Assembly: GCA_032433595.1 (NCBI GenBank)
Contig: JASWJB010000184.1
Location: forward strand, 24,051-88,050
DNA length: 64,000 nt
Origin: Conoideocrella luteorostrata
Lineage: Eukaryota; Ascomycota; Sordariomycetes; Hypocreales; Clavicipitaceae
Reading direction: 5' to 3'
Shown here piece by piece: positions 23,201 to 38,620 of the stretch. A model generated the notes under the pieces. The model ran no database searches and was not told the DNA's origin. It was given only the letters and a program-made list of their open reading frames with translations. A program made the translations under genes and the position numbers. Numbering within the stretch: the stretch's first letter is position 1; each line of letters opens with the position of its first letter.

Positions 23201-24740
23201 AATTGAGATCGTCTTCAACAGGTGGATTTTTTAGCATACAAGAAGAATTGAACAGTCGTAACAGCGGAGATACAGCATCGCTTTAGGGTAGGCCGTCTAA
23301 CAGAATGTCAGCCACCAGATGGCAATAACCGGGGCAAAATTATTGCTCATCCATAGATCGCGCGCGTTTGATGAAATTTCACGCCGCGGAGAAATGATGG
23401 CTTGGGACGCGCGGGCGCCCTCGATGATGCCTCAGCCCAATTTAACATATACTAATGCCTTTCCCGTCCTAAGATATATCAATCTAGGGCATTCCCCAGG
23501 CTCTGCAGATGATCGGACGTGCTTATCTGGTGGATGAACACAAACGCACAGTTTCAGGAGTGCTCAGGCGAAGCGTGCTCCTCCGAGGATTAAGCGTGCG
23601 TGATACTGCGACTGGACTTGCATTTCCATCGCCGTCTCGTCGTGTGGTCCTATTCGATTGTTATGCAGGGATCTTCCCCCCATCACTTTGCTTTCCCTTG
23701 CTCTTTGTCGTATTGCGTTGAAGGGACATATCATTCTCCATTACTCCGTAGATGCGCTACTTATAATTTGCTACGACCCCCTGTCCGGTACGAAAAGTGA
23801 GCCTTACGGCCGCCAAAGAGATCTGCGCTTGGTTGCTTTCAAGCCATCGTGCCATCCCATTGCAATTGCAAAGCCCCACCGCCCCACGAATTGCCTCGAA
23901 AAGACCGTCCTTACCTCCCTAGCTCTAGTCTCAGTGCCCGGCTCATCGCTGAGCTATGACCGAACCGCTTCATCTCCGGCCATGGGCGCAGCGAGGACGT
24001 GAGACAACTTCCGATCGAGCACGCTGAACGACCGCCATCTTGGACGAGCTGCTGGCGAGCCTGATTTTCCAAGGTCCTGGAGGGTGATAAGTGGCGATAT
24101 GCTGCTCACGATCGAGTCGGACCGCTGTCGTGGGTGTCTGGGCTCCGGCGAGCCGCCTTGTGTGCTCGCCGCACTCTGTAGGCTCGTTTGAAGTTCATCG
24201 ATGTTGGGCGGGAGCAGCAGAGCTGCCTTACTGGCCAAAAAATGCTTTGTTAGCTTGGGACAATCCCATACACAGACAATCGCGAGGCCTCTCACACCAG
24301 CCTCTGCCTTAAGTCTTCTCTAATACCGCATCAGCGAGACTCGAAATATCAAATTTCCCACCACGGCATTGTCTCTTCAGATAGTGAACGAGCTGCCCTT
24401 CTTCGCATACTGGGAGGTCCGTGGCAGACACAGCATTCACCTCAACTTCCGATCTAGCGATTGACATTTGAGGGATTGCGCGCGCGGAGGACGCGCAGCG
24501 TCGTGGGTGAAGGGGCGGCCGGGCGCATTTCCTCTCCAAACAATGCTCCTTAACCCAAGGGGACCTGTAGCGACTCGACTTTTACAAATCGTTGAGCTTG
24601 ATGCTTCCTTTTCGTGACCAAGTTCTGCGTTAGTATGTGGAGATACTTAGGCTGAATGACGAGGTGGAGAGCCGTCCCAAGCGGGGGGGCAAATAACGTG
24701 ACTGTTGCGGCCTTAACCACCCACGGCGCTATCTTCTAAT
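20207..24740. other. 4.5-kb gene-poor stretch with minisatellite and unassigned fragments
   Basis: No gene was supported. There are short frames of coding-like composition at about 21300-22450 on both strands and on the minus strand at about 23950-24540 (including RSDSIVSSISPLITLQDLG and FDISSLADAVLEK), but they are broken and I do not recognise them. The stretch contains a 13-bp tandem repeat (22128-22205), a poly-A tract near 22990-23004 and TACTCCGTA words at 20479 and 23742. Confidence 0.4.
22128..22205. repeat. 13-bp minisatellite, six copies
   Basis: The unit TCGATGGAATCGC is repeated six times head to tail with single changes (AACCGC in two units, GAGGG in the last). Confidence 0.9.
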
Positions 24741-24960
24741 ATGAATGGCAAGATAACTCAAGGGGTCTATAGAGCCAAGATTCTAAAAGGCTATGCGAAG
24801 CCAGAGCTTTTGGATAAAGGAATTCAATTTATCCTCGAAGAAGAAAATGATTCTGGTCACTGGCCTACTTCGAAGAACCGAGAGGTCGCGTATTTTGTAC
24901 CCGTCCCACCACGAATTCATCTGTAGTGCCGATGGACCGCGGCGCCGGTATTCCGATGGT
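24741..24960 (+). pseudogene. Fragment of a Tc1/mariner-like DDE transposase
   Basis: A short frame reads GVYRAKILKGYAKPELL...FILEEENDSGHWPTSKNREV. The pattern of an upstream 'VY..ILKGYVKP' helix followed by an acidic 'EE.NDSGH' corresponds to the segment around the second catalytic aspartate of fungal Tc1/mariner transposases. The frame changes after NREVAYFVP and the region that should carry the third catalytic residue is degraded. No terminal inverted repeats were found. Only about 60-70 residues remain. Confidence 0.45.
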
Positions 24961-28591
<3,631 letters not shown>

Positions 28592-29104
28592 AGCTCACGC
28601 ATGGCGTGGGCGGCGTGATGACGAAGTCTGTGAAAAAAAAAAAAAAAAACTAAAAAAAACTCAATTATGGTCAGCTTGCATGATGATGATTCCGGAAAGT
28701 ATAAAGTAATCGATCTGAATCGTACCGTGGACAGATGTACATACACGTCTCGACAGGATTGCGGTGGACCCGAAATAGCCATAGAAGTAACAGTGCGCAA
28801 TGAGAGGTAGACTCTGTACTGACAACTGCGATGAGGCGGATTTTTGAGCATGAAGTACAATTAGATACCTCCTAGATACGGAGTAGATGTTAGAAGGTTC
28901 GAAGATAGAGCAGCAGCGAATTGTCACAGTCAGAATTGTTCGGATGTGTGGGTGCCCTGGCAGATTAGTCATGTATCCAAGTGCGACCCCTCCCTTGTCT
29001 ACTCCGTAGAGCCACTGGTACATCTGCTGATAATTTGCTGGAGATACGTTCGTGCGGTTTCCACGTATTCTGTACTCCGTACTCCGTAGTTACTCCGTAC
29101 TCAC
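28592..29104. other. ATP sulfurylase 3' flank
   Basis: Contains a long A tract just after 28633 and five exact TACTCCGTA-type words between 28877 and 29099. No gene seen. Confidence 0.5.
29073..29099. repeat. Triple cluster of the TACTCCGTA word
   Basis: Three copies within 27 bp (29073-29081, 29080-29088 overlapping by 2, and 29091-29099), the densest group in the window. Confidence 0.9.
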
Positions 29105-29490
29105 TCTAGATTCTGCACCTCACGAGCAGCCTGCTTAACCGTCAAATTCTTGCTGCCGCCCGCAGGCATCCTGGCTGGAAGCTACGTTCCGAGAAGCTTC
29201 GTTCCGAATCCAATTGGCTCCGATCGTTGCCGCGAGCATACTAACAAGCAGCCCCCTCACGAGCCCGACTGTTACTTCCGACCGGCGCTGCCGCAGTTAT
29301 CCGAGCTGGCAGCTTCCTCACGAGCCCGGCTGTTCATTTCGATTCGTGCTGCCGTTATCCTGGCCGACGATTTCTTTACAAATTCAATGCTTTAGGTAGC
29401 TGTCGCGTCCCAGTTGGCAGCTTCCGCACGAGCCCGACCTTGCGTTTCGATCGCCGCCACAATTATCCTATCCGGCGGCTTCTATCCCAT
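29105..29490. repeat. Degenerate ~60-bp tandem repeat
   Basis: Several diverged units share the order (GG)CAGCTTCC, TCACGAGCCCGACTG, a TTTCGAT-like word, GCTGCCG and TTATCC. Clear units begin near 29246, 29311 and 29418, with a worn one near 29118. No gene overlaps it convincingly. Confidence 0.6.
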
Positions 29491-31920
29491 TCAATAGCCG
29501 CCAGCGGCGATTGTCCTAGCCAGCAGCATCCATTCCTCACTCCTGCTATTCTTACATTCCAGTCAGAGCATGGCGGTGCGTTGCTGTCACTCTACGCAGT
29601 TTGCTTGAGCAACACGGAGTCAAAATACGATAACAAGGCGTACACAATTTCTGAACATACCACAGAGGTTAACTGAGGATATATATCAGCCATCTAATAC
29701 CACCGTGCCCTCCGGAAGCTAAGCCCGGCTATGTTATCACACATTAAACCGTGGGTTCACGCTGGCAACGCGGACTTATTTTGGTAAGGTTCTATGGCTT
29801 TTTGTAAGCTAGAGATTAGATAAAGTAGGAGGGAGATGAAGTTATTTAGCTAGCAAACCAAAGACCAGCCAGAAGTTAACACGCGTGATCGTTGTCCAAC
29901 TAGCCTGAGGCCTAATCCAAGCCTGTAATCATTGGTCTATGACACTCGACTACTCCAGCTATTTTTCTCTTCGAATAGACTAGCTTTATGCCAAAAGAAG
30001 TAATGCTCCCGCATCACTGCTGCAAACCCCGAGGTCCTGACCGCCACAGCTGCCGTCGGTTTCCCCAATTTCACAGAGTTGTAGCTATTGGGTCCACTCC
30101 GGGGGCAGAGGTCTTGTCATGTCTCTGCAGCACTACTCTGTGGTAGTCTGCTGAAATCGCCCACAAGCAGCAGGCGTGATCCCTTGGCCATTCTAGCTAC
30201 ATTCCTCGGCAATTTATGTTAGTTGTTCTACGAATTTACTACAGGTATCCTCATCGTCAGCTTTGAATAGCAATGTGTATCTCATTGTACTGAGGATAGA
30301 TGCTAGAGAGAACTGGCAGACCATATACGAATCCTGCCCTCAGAAGAAGTATGTCAGACGTGACGCTGGACGTCATTGTACCTGAAATCCGAGCAAGATT
30401 CCTACATCAATGTCTTTGCAACCGGCCATGATTTAGCTGAGTGGATATGTGTCCAGCTAGCGAAGAAGTTAGTTAAAAGTGGTTGCATAATGCTGGTGAC
30501 AGTTCTGAAACTGCTGCAAAATTTGCTTGCATTTCCACAGGGTGACTATCAGCCGGCCACCCGAATGCACTGCACAAGCGATGCATCTGCCCGATTGAGC
30601 TACTCTTTTACTTAGCTATCTGGCGTGCAAATCTCTGATTACCGCGACTATTCCCAGTGCGTCGCAGTTTACTACGCATGAACTTGCGACTTGATTGCAC
30701 AGTGTTGTTGTTGGCACCTCCAACCAATCCTGGACGGCGCAAGGGTGAGTGCTCCCACTGTCTGAAATGACGCGTTATCTTCAGAAAACGGATGCCTGGG
30801 TTGCACTTTTATTGTAATTGGCTTTTGCTTCGTGTAGTTTGAGGGCTTGCTCATAGCCACAAGGTGTGCGTCGTCTTTCCATTCGGTAGCATGTTGTCGG
30901 ATCTGCCACAGCCAGAGTGGGAAATACGAAAGATAAAATGTACTGATATTTTTTTTTCGAGCAACTATTGCTTGAAAGTTTGAAATAAAATAATCAAAAA
31001 GGGGCTGACAGAGTGCCACACAAAAAATGGCGTAGCCAGAGGCAACTTTTCATGTGTAGTTACGACCCTTAAGAGGCTCATATTTTCTTGTGACACGTGG
31101 TAGGGGCCTTACTAATTCTCTGTAAAGACCATAAGAAAAATGTACCACCGCAATTTTTTGGCTCTAGATGTGATAATTACGATGAGTTGCTGTTCGATAA
31201 ATTCCGGCGCCTAGAAATTTATAAACTCAATAGCCAACTTTATGGAGTAACGTCCTCATATAATCCTTAGTTTGAGTCAGTTTTGAGATCATTTGTTAGG
31301 AGATGTGATTGAAAGAAGTAATTACGGCGTATAAGCTGCGTCCTATTCTTTTACGGTTGACTGGCGGCCGGATTATTAGCTCGTCATGGCGCATTAACCA
31401 AAGCAACTAACCCACATAACCCAACCAGAGCTAATGCAGTTGACCACTGCCACGCTAACCAGCTGGCTACAAGTATAGGCCGGTCGTAATATCGGACCGT
31501 AATTAGAACTCAAGATCTACAAGTTGGATTTCAAGGCAGCAATAAGAGCCGGAGGCTTTGCAGACAGATGAAGTGGAAACATAGGCTATCGTTTGAGGTA
31601 TGCATTGTTCTGGTGTGAACAATTATCTAAGCTCTAAGAAGAAATGATTATCCTCGCTTTCGCACGGATACCCGCGTTTCAACCTAACCGCCACTCAAGA
31701 ACCGCGGATAGGGTTCCACCCACCCTATCTTAAAACAGAACAAGCCGAGATCTCGGATGCGAAACAGCAACACATCCGGCGAGATGAAACATCTCAAAGC
31801 TTATCGCAATATCCTTCGATGAATCTCGATCGTGAAATACGTCATTTTAGAAATCAATAAGTGACGTAATTTGAGTAAAAATAGAGAAAAGACGTATAAG
31901 TTTACTTATTCCAATTTGAT
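29491..31920. other. AT-rich gene-poor DNA, likely relic sequence
   Basis: About 2.4 kb with stops in every frame. Some minus-strand pieces near 30060-30190 look formerly coding (for example GDFSRLPQ) but nothing could be assigned. No tRNA or rRNA was recognised. Confidence 0.4.
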
Positions 31921-31928
31921 TATAAATA
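31921..31928 (+). promoter_or_regulatory. TATA box of the small secreted protein gene
   Basis: TATAAATA lies 147 bp before the ATG at 32075 and is followed by a pyrimidine-rich stretch with many CTAC/CTC words, the usual shape of a strongly expressed fungal promoter and 5' UTR. Confidence 0.6.
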
Positions 31929-32074
31929 GCATCCTCGGTCCCATTTACGTCGAGAGAAAATCATCATCTACAACTCCTCTACAGCTATCTCTATTTGAAC
32001 ATTTTACAACTACAAGTTAAAAATCAACACTTTTATTTTCAGAAATTCCTTTTTGAGACACAATTTTTTCGACA

Positions 32075-32509
32075 ATGAAAGCCTCCATCACTCTCCTCGC
32101 TCTTGTTGGACTCGTTGCAGCGGCTAATCCACGCCAGGGATCGGGACTTACACGTCGCCAGGTATGTCAGCTTCCATAATTGATCTCGTGCCCCTCATGA
32201 CTATGCGCTAACAAAACAACAGCGTGAAGACATCGCGTTTGAAAACGAGCCCTGGGCCAAAAAGCCCGACGTTTCCGGGGGTGACGCCGATCGCATTGAC
32301 GCCCAGAGCGGCGTCGCCAATCAACTAGGAAATGAAAATTTTGAGCAAGTAAGATATCTGGTCTTTCCTACCTAAAAGAGAAATGCTGGAGATATGCTAA
32401 CATAAACATATAGGAGCTCGATTATGAGAACGGACTCAAGGGTTCGCCAGGACGGATCGAGGCGGCGGCCAAGCCCGTTCCGGAGCTTGAAGGGAACTCT
32501 GGATTCTAG
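32075..32509 (+). CDS. Small secreted acidic protein, 102 residues, no cysteines
   Basis: Three short exons (32075-32161, 32223-32348, 32414-32509) join in phase 0 with good splice sites (CAG|GTATGT...AACAG and CAA|GTAAGA...ATAG). Residues 1-17 form a signal peptide (MKASITLLALVGLVAAA). A dibasic site, LTRRQR, at residues 25-30 would suit Kex2 cleavage. The mature part is hydrophilic, acidic and cysteine-free, and two halves look alike (an E-N-E/G start, a G-x-I-D/E-A centre and an S-G end). I do not recognise a family. The gene is in AT-rich, gene-poor DNA, a setting typical of secreted effector-like proteins, and has a strong-looking promoter. Whether it is an effector, a peptide precursor or a wall protein cannot be told. 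Confidence 0.75.
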
Positions 32510-33243
32510 AGAGTCCAACACCGTCAAGCAAGCTCTATGTACCTCTTGGTCGTTGATCTGCTATAGACTTTAAACACAGAAGGCATCGTTGTAGCGTGGG
32601 GTTTTCTTGAATAGTTTAGTCTCCGTTATCTATCCTAACACCACGTTCAGAGGAAATAAACACAAACCTTCTTCTCAAGCTTCTCTAAACCTCCGTTTTT
32701 AAGACGAACTAAGTATAAAATTTGCAATGTGCATGTCACAGATCCATCCTATGAAGAAAAGTGCCCATATGGCTACCTCTAAACAATAGGAGCTTAGGAG
32801 TGAGCATGTCTACAAAGGTTCTACTGCTTTAGGTACTGATCGTCTGGCTGGTAATCCTCATAGTGCTGTTAGCTTCTGCGTTGGTTACACGGTTACATGA
32901 CATCTTGTCTATAGTTTCGACTCAACATGCTTATACCTTTGCTATGGCTTTCTGAGCCAAAAACTCGCGGAGCAATCTACAATAACTTGCTATTATCCTC
33001 ATTTTTCTGAATTTCACCTTCTGCCATTAAGGTTTTAGTCAAAGCCACAGCGGAGTCATTGTAGAAGTATGTGGAAGTCTGTGGAATACAACTATCGTCG
33101 TGGGCCGTCCACCGCTTCGTGCTGTTGCTTGGCGGGTCAAACCTCAGATAGTAGCTATTTGAGGTGTATCGTGCGGAAAGCTAAATATTACAAAGACGGT
33201 CACTTTCAAATGAGTATTCTTGGTTATTGTTGAGGATTTTTAA
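32510..33243. other. Intergenic, AT-rich
   Basis: Lies between the 3' ends of two convergent genes. Nothing recognised. Confidence 0.5.
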
Positions 33244-34532
33244 CTATGCGCATGGAATTAATTCCTGAGTAAAACTGCCAAAAACTGCCGGAAATAAGCG
33301 AACCAACACCAGTCGAATGCCCGGTAAACAAGTGCATATTAACCCAATGTTAATCTCAATGGCGGACCACAATATAAGCTCAAAGTCGTCATATGTTGGG
33401 TTGGACGAATTCATATAATAGGATTTTAGTGTATGAAGGCGGAATATCGAAACTCCAGTCATTCTGTTTTCGCGTAAGTATCTTTCTTACATATTTTAGC
33501 ATTGAGAGTTCTGGTACAAAGTAGGCAACTTACATTAAGCCGGTCATGAACATAAAAGACGAGATGACTTTCTGTCTCCGGGTAAGGCTCAGCCCTCTCA
33601 CCTGTGATAGCGGGATAGAAACCAGCCAAAAATCCACAGCAACGTTGACTATGGCATTGACCCAGCCCCATGCATTAATGTCGATGCAATGGCCCTTTGT
33701 AGAATCTTTCTGGGTCATTTCAAACCTTGTCCAGCTATACTGGATAGGCGTGCATTCCATAGCAGACCCCATGATAAATGCAATACCTAGAACGAGATGA
33801 AAGGCGATAGTGCCCACCAGTAGTCTGCGTACAATTTTACCAGGGAAAACCGAGAGGTAAAAGAAAGACAGCATGAGCTTGACAAGAGTAAGGAGAGCGA
33901 AATACAGAATTTGTATGATATAAACGTAGAGGCCGAAGAAGACAAGGTCTTCTGCTTGGAGTGCCCAGACACTCTTGCCCAAGCCATTACTATTCAGTCC
34001 CACGAGTAGTAAGGAAAGGCTTGTTATGGCGATCGGCACCGTAAGAAGACACAAAATGAGATGAATGTCGACATAAAATCGTCGTTTGGTGCAAAACAAT
34101 CTGCCACACAATCGTAATATCAGAGACCCAGCCGTGAGGATTGCGAACACGATATTGACAATGAGAAATAGCGTTGACTTGTCTTGAACAGGAGTCCCAC
34201 ATGCAATTTCTGTAGCATTTCTTGTCACTGTGTTATAGAGGGTGTAAGTGAATTAGTCGATTAGGCGGCGGGGCCAATTCGAGGTCGGCACCTACGAATA
34301 GCTTCTCGGAGTGAGCACTGCACTAAAACGCAGCTCTCTAGAGTCGCGTTATTTGTAACAGAGTCGCATGAATGCCCGATTGAATATGTGGATGAAGTAG
34401 TGAAACAATTCTTCTATTCGCCTCAGGAGAAGGTCTTGATTAATATATTTTTTTTACGCAGTGGTACAAAGCCGGACTTTTGCTTACCGCGCAGCTAGGC
34501 AAACTAGTGATTTCCACAGTGGAAAATGCCAT
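33244..34532 (-). CDS. CFEM-domain, rhodopsin-like seven-helix receptor
   Basis: Four exons on the minus strand: 34532-34488, 34413-34296, 34227-33534, 33463-33244; phases agree and give 358 residues. The two small 5' exons encode a CFEM-type cysteine region: LPSCAKNCF, then HSCDSV, then LESCVLVQCSLREAI, with the next exon supplying ATEIACG. Seven hydrophobic segments follow (from FLIVNIVFAILTAGSLILRL to an EINIGLICTCLPGIR end), the fungal rhodopsin-domain integral membrane protein fold. Such CFEM receptors (Pth11-like group) sit in the plasma membrane and are thought to sense surface cues in plant and insect pathogens. No signal peptide precedes the CFEM part in the exon seen, so one more 5' exon may exist. 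Otherwise intact. Confidence 0.85.
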
Positions 34533-37379
34533 TTCTTCGCCTAATTGTCTAGGCAGAGTACGTTGCGCTGCAACTCGATATTTCGTCCGATAAAACTTCT
34601 AATCTTGGCGGAAGCAAATGGTCCGATCGTCAATATTGCGGATGTCAAATATCATCTGAAATTGCAGAATAAGCGTGAAACCCAAGGAACAAGAAAGAGC
34701 CATGAACATTCAAATTACCGCGTTCTTAGTATCATATTTAACTACTGTTAATCTGCCTTCAAAGCGTTACGCTAACCCTAAAGACGTGGCTGCGCCTGTG
34801 CGTAGATGGCCATGTCGGACATCAAAGGTTGCCCGGGGGGATCAGAGCTGACCCTTAACCCCCTCATCAATGCTAACTGACCCCATTTCTGCGCTTCCAG
34901 TGTCTTTTCCTATCCCTTATGAGACAGGTACAGCTATATCTTGCTTTTGAACACACATAGCGGCAAGACAGACACACGTGTTCCATTGTGTAATGCAAAA
35001 GTGAGAAATTCGTAGAAATGGTGCATTAGTAAACCCCATCGCGGTTTGTCGGCATCCGTGCGCGGCGAAATAGGTCTATCCGAGGAGACGGAAGATTTTG
35101 AGGCAATAAGCGACGCCAGCCCACGAGCTGCGGAGAGCTATCATCACCTGCATTTTTCGTTCAGTAGAATTCGAATGCCTCCAACAGCACCAACCGCTCT
35201 GCTGCATCGCCACCAAGCACAAACAACTGCTGTTGTCTCAGCATTTTACTAGAAACAGAAGTTTCGGCGAGTTCAAGACTTGGAGAATTACAACAGAGCA
35301 CACGGACATGTCCGCGCGTGAGGCTGTCCATCGCCACCTTAGCGTCGGAAGGGCGCGGGCTGCTAATAGTCCAAGCGCCACAATCTATCCTCCAACAATG
35401 CCTTGCGGGGTGACGACTGCGAGTATTCCAAGGAATAAGCCACCCAATGTTGTGGGGTTTGTTTCATATGTGAAACTATGCCTTTCTTACGGTTACAACA
35501 GTTATCTCTACGGGTTAGCGTACGCTCAAGTAAATTATGTGTCGCAGGGCAAAATGCAATAGGACTACTCCATATAGTGGATAGGCTTCAGGGGTACAAC
35601 TGCGCAAATGTCTCTAAACCCTTACCCTGCCGTGGTCCTTCTCTAATTTACCCCGCGGCACATACTCCGTAATCCGCCTCTTCTTGTACTGTTTGGCTTT
35701 GGAGGTATCGGGCTAAAAGTTAACTTTCTTACCCCCGAACTCTAAACTAATGTAAGCCACAGCCGATTAGTCTTCAACAACTATCCGTTTGTGAGTGGAT
35801 ATGTGGGTACACGGCCTGTGAGAGAAAGGATACTTGGCCCCTGGGCCCGAGGCAGGAATTCAGGACAGGCGTGTCTAAGATTGTAGGGGTATTTATAGGG
35901 GGATTTGGACGAGGCCGTCAGACGAGGGATTCTGTTTCCATCATCACTGTAACACAGCTCTTCCCATCAATGCAAAACAATTTGAACCTCTCCCATTTAT
36001 TCCAACAATATTAACAGGGGACCCGGCAACCCAATGGACTTGGACGTCATGAGGATCACTAGCTACCGGTCTGACGTTGCCTCGCGTTGGGTAGTTTTTA
36101 ATACTTCTCCGTCAACTAAATAACGCTAACTCCACAAGAAGTCGAACTCTACAATGCTAAAAGAGAGTTCATAATTCTCACTAGCTTCTAAATCTTTTCA
36201 TGAGACTGGAGGCAAGGCATCCTTCATATTATTGTTGGCCGACAGGTTTATAGACTAGACCCGAGTCATTGTACGTCTCGAGTATTCTCCTTATTTTTGT
36301 GGTCCATCAGACTGTCATTTAGGGCCAAGAATCAACACCGTAGTGGCTGGAAGAAGACTGTAAGCCAGACTACTCATACGCAAAAAGGAAGACGTAGGAA
36401 AATTTGACCGGCAAGCACCCACTAGCAGTGAAGTTTCCCACTGCATTGAGATAAATCCAAGACTGCCTCGGATACCGCTCATCATCTCGGAGTCAAACAC
36501 GCGGATACCTAATGAAGAGAACATCTGTACTAAGTTTCCGCTGGATAGTTTGGTTTTACCTTTTGGTATAAGAAGCCCCATTTTTGATATAGTTTTAATT
36601 ACAATATCTTTCCTACATTGGGTTTATTATGCATAGCATTCTCACAAGAACGTAGAAGTGGGGCTAATATTCAATCCCAGCTTGTTCAAATTATCCGCTT
36701 GGGGTTTCAAGTAAGTAACTAGAGGGTTAGTTTTGCATCTTCCCTGAAAAACCTCGATCCGCCCGTGTCTTCAGACGTACATATCTTCTCGTGTATAGTA
36801 TCTCCACCTCCAGAGCTCCCGAGGAGCACTCAAGCGTGTATAGGGTCCAGTCTACGGTTCAAAGTCTTCTATCCATATCTCGCATAGCCAGTTAGCGACT
36901 CTATCCATTGGTCTGATCTGTGAACGAGTGTCAAGCTTCTTGCATCACAGTCGCCTTTCTTATCCATGAGCAGGTTGTTACACTGGCATTGGCTACAAAT
37001 GCTATTGTTGAATTCTCCGACCAAGTCTGCTTAAGACGTATGGTTAGAGAAACAGTCAAATCTGACGTCTCGATCGGTTCGTGATGGTGGTAGAATGCGA
37101 AGTGGTCATGTATTTGACCGGGGGCATCCGTTTTCTTGGGAGCTAGTGCGTTGGGAGTCCGTCACACCATGGTGCGATGTTTTACTAGGGCGGATTGCAG
37201 TTTGTCACCTATCCCTTGGTTGAGCGGCCTGAATTCTCTATATACTTTGGACTGATGCATCTTGCTTGATTCAGCCCTAGAATCACTGTCTGGCGCGGCG
37301 CTGAGGTTCGTCCTCGCTCAAGGACGCGTCCATATGTTGGGCGTGCAAGTACACCCATGTAAGTGGTCATCAGCGCGGG
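34533..37379. other. 2.8-kb gene-poor stretch
   Basis: AT-rich sequence with short unrelated frames, including one on the minus strand at 36315-36581 of unknown nature. One TACTCCGTA word at 35663-35671. No supported gene. Confidence 0.4.
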
Positions 37380-37870
37380 GCAAAATTGGAAACTATGACC
37401 CCGCCGCCGCCGAAGACTATCCTGGAGAAGAGATTTATCTCCCTTTCTCCTCTGTATGCACACCGCAAGTTGTGGATAACCCCCCAAATTACGATGTCGC
37501 CCTTTGGGAGACCCACGAAACGGAGGATGGCTGCACCCCCGTCATCCGAACTGACAACAGGCGAGCATTTTACTGCCAAATACCACCGTCTCATTTTCCA
37601 CCAATCCCCCAAGCTCAAAGAGCAATACTTCAAATGCCTCAACCTGCTGCGTTCAGGGCAGGGGAGGGAGAAGAAGACGACTTTTATCTTGAAGATGCGT
37701 AACGCAGGGCAGCCCAGATCCGCGGCACGTTGGAGAGACTTCACGACCGAGGCATAGTATAGGGTGATGCGAAGCCCGATAACAAATTGATCGACATGGA
37801 CGATAATGCGTGGATCTGTTGCGTTATGTGCCTTCATGAGCATATGAGCAATTTGCAACAGTGGAAATCG
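37380..37870 (+). pseudogene. Protein-kinase-like relic
   Basis: One frame reads DYPGEEIYLPF...NPPNYDVALWETHETEDG, matching the N-terminal part of a fungal kinase-like family. After a frame change comes LERLHDRGIV, a stop (TAG 37760-37762), and GDAKPDNKLIDMDDNAWI, the HGDxKxDN catalytic loop and following strand of a protein kinase. The histidine of the HGD motif is replaced by the stop codon and no DFG or C-lobe follows. It is a broken fragment. Confidence 0.6.
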
Positions 37871-38620
37871 GCAGAAATAGAAGAATTCAATTCAAGAAAT
37901 GACTGTGCACTGATCTTTCTGACAGGGAGCTATTCTCGTCTCAACACATTTCACACGTCCTCTGCTTGAATCGCGCAATGATTATCTACGAAGCGACGCA
38001 CCACCTGTGTGGGTTGCGCAGGGTGTTGTGCAATACCGGTATCGATACCAGTATGCGGTCAAAATGCAATATATTTAATAATCTCTGTATGTCTCTGTAA
38101 GAAGAAGAAAACAAGCCAAGGTGGGAGGCTCGATATCGCCGTATAAATATCGTGGCTGAAAGGTGGCCACGTGACCTGCTCCGTGCTTTCTATTGTGCTT
38201 GACGGAGGGATTCCAACATTATTGTATTAGGTTTAAGGTAGTGTGAGACAAGTGAGACGAACTGCAAATAGAATTTCTGGTGGGGTCCCGTGGGAACGAC
38301 TTTCCGGGCAAAAAAAGTATCCTATCCTGTGCTATCAGCCATCCACATAGACCGGTTAGCATTCTAGGAGATAGAATCTTCAAATCACGCATGGATTCAC
38401 ATATTTTAGCGTAGACATATGTTGAAATCGACTTCATCGTAAAAGAAATATATTATTCATTCATATTAAATTCTTTCCGGGCCCGTACAGCTGGTTTTGG
38501 TTGTGACTGTGGCAGAAAACCCACCCGCAGGGGCTGGACTGGACAGTGGTGCCTGGATGTAGGCCTAACCTGGCCACGAGACGCTACCCCGTCAATAACG
38601 TCAATGAGTACTTCTTTCAT
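37871..38620. other. Intergenic, laccase 3' flank
   Basis: Nothing recognised on either strand beyond short random frames. Confidence 0.5.

Noticed and set aside
29690..29800. Possible 5S rRNA or tRNA-derived SINE (CCGTGCCCTCCGGAAGCTAAGCCC, GGGTTCACGC)
   Set aside because: The words resemble parts of 5S/tRNA genes only locally; the conserved order and pairing are missing.
30060..30200. LINE endonuclease or helicase-like piece (GDFSRLPQ) on the minus strand
   Set aside because: Too short and surrounded by stops; the match is a few residues only.
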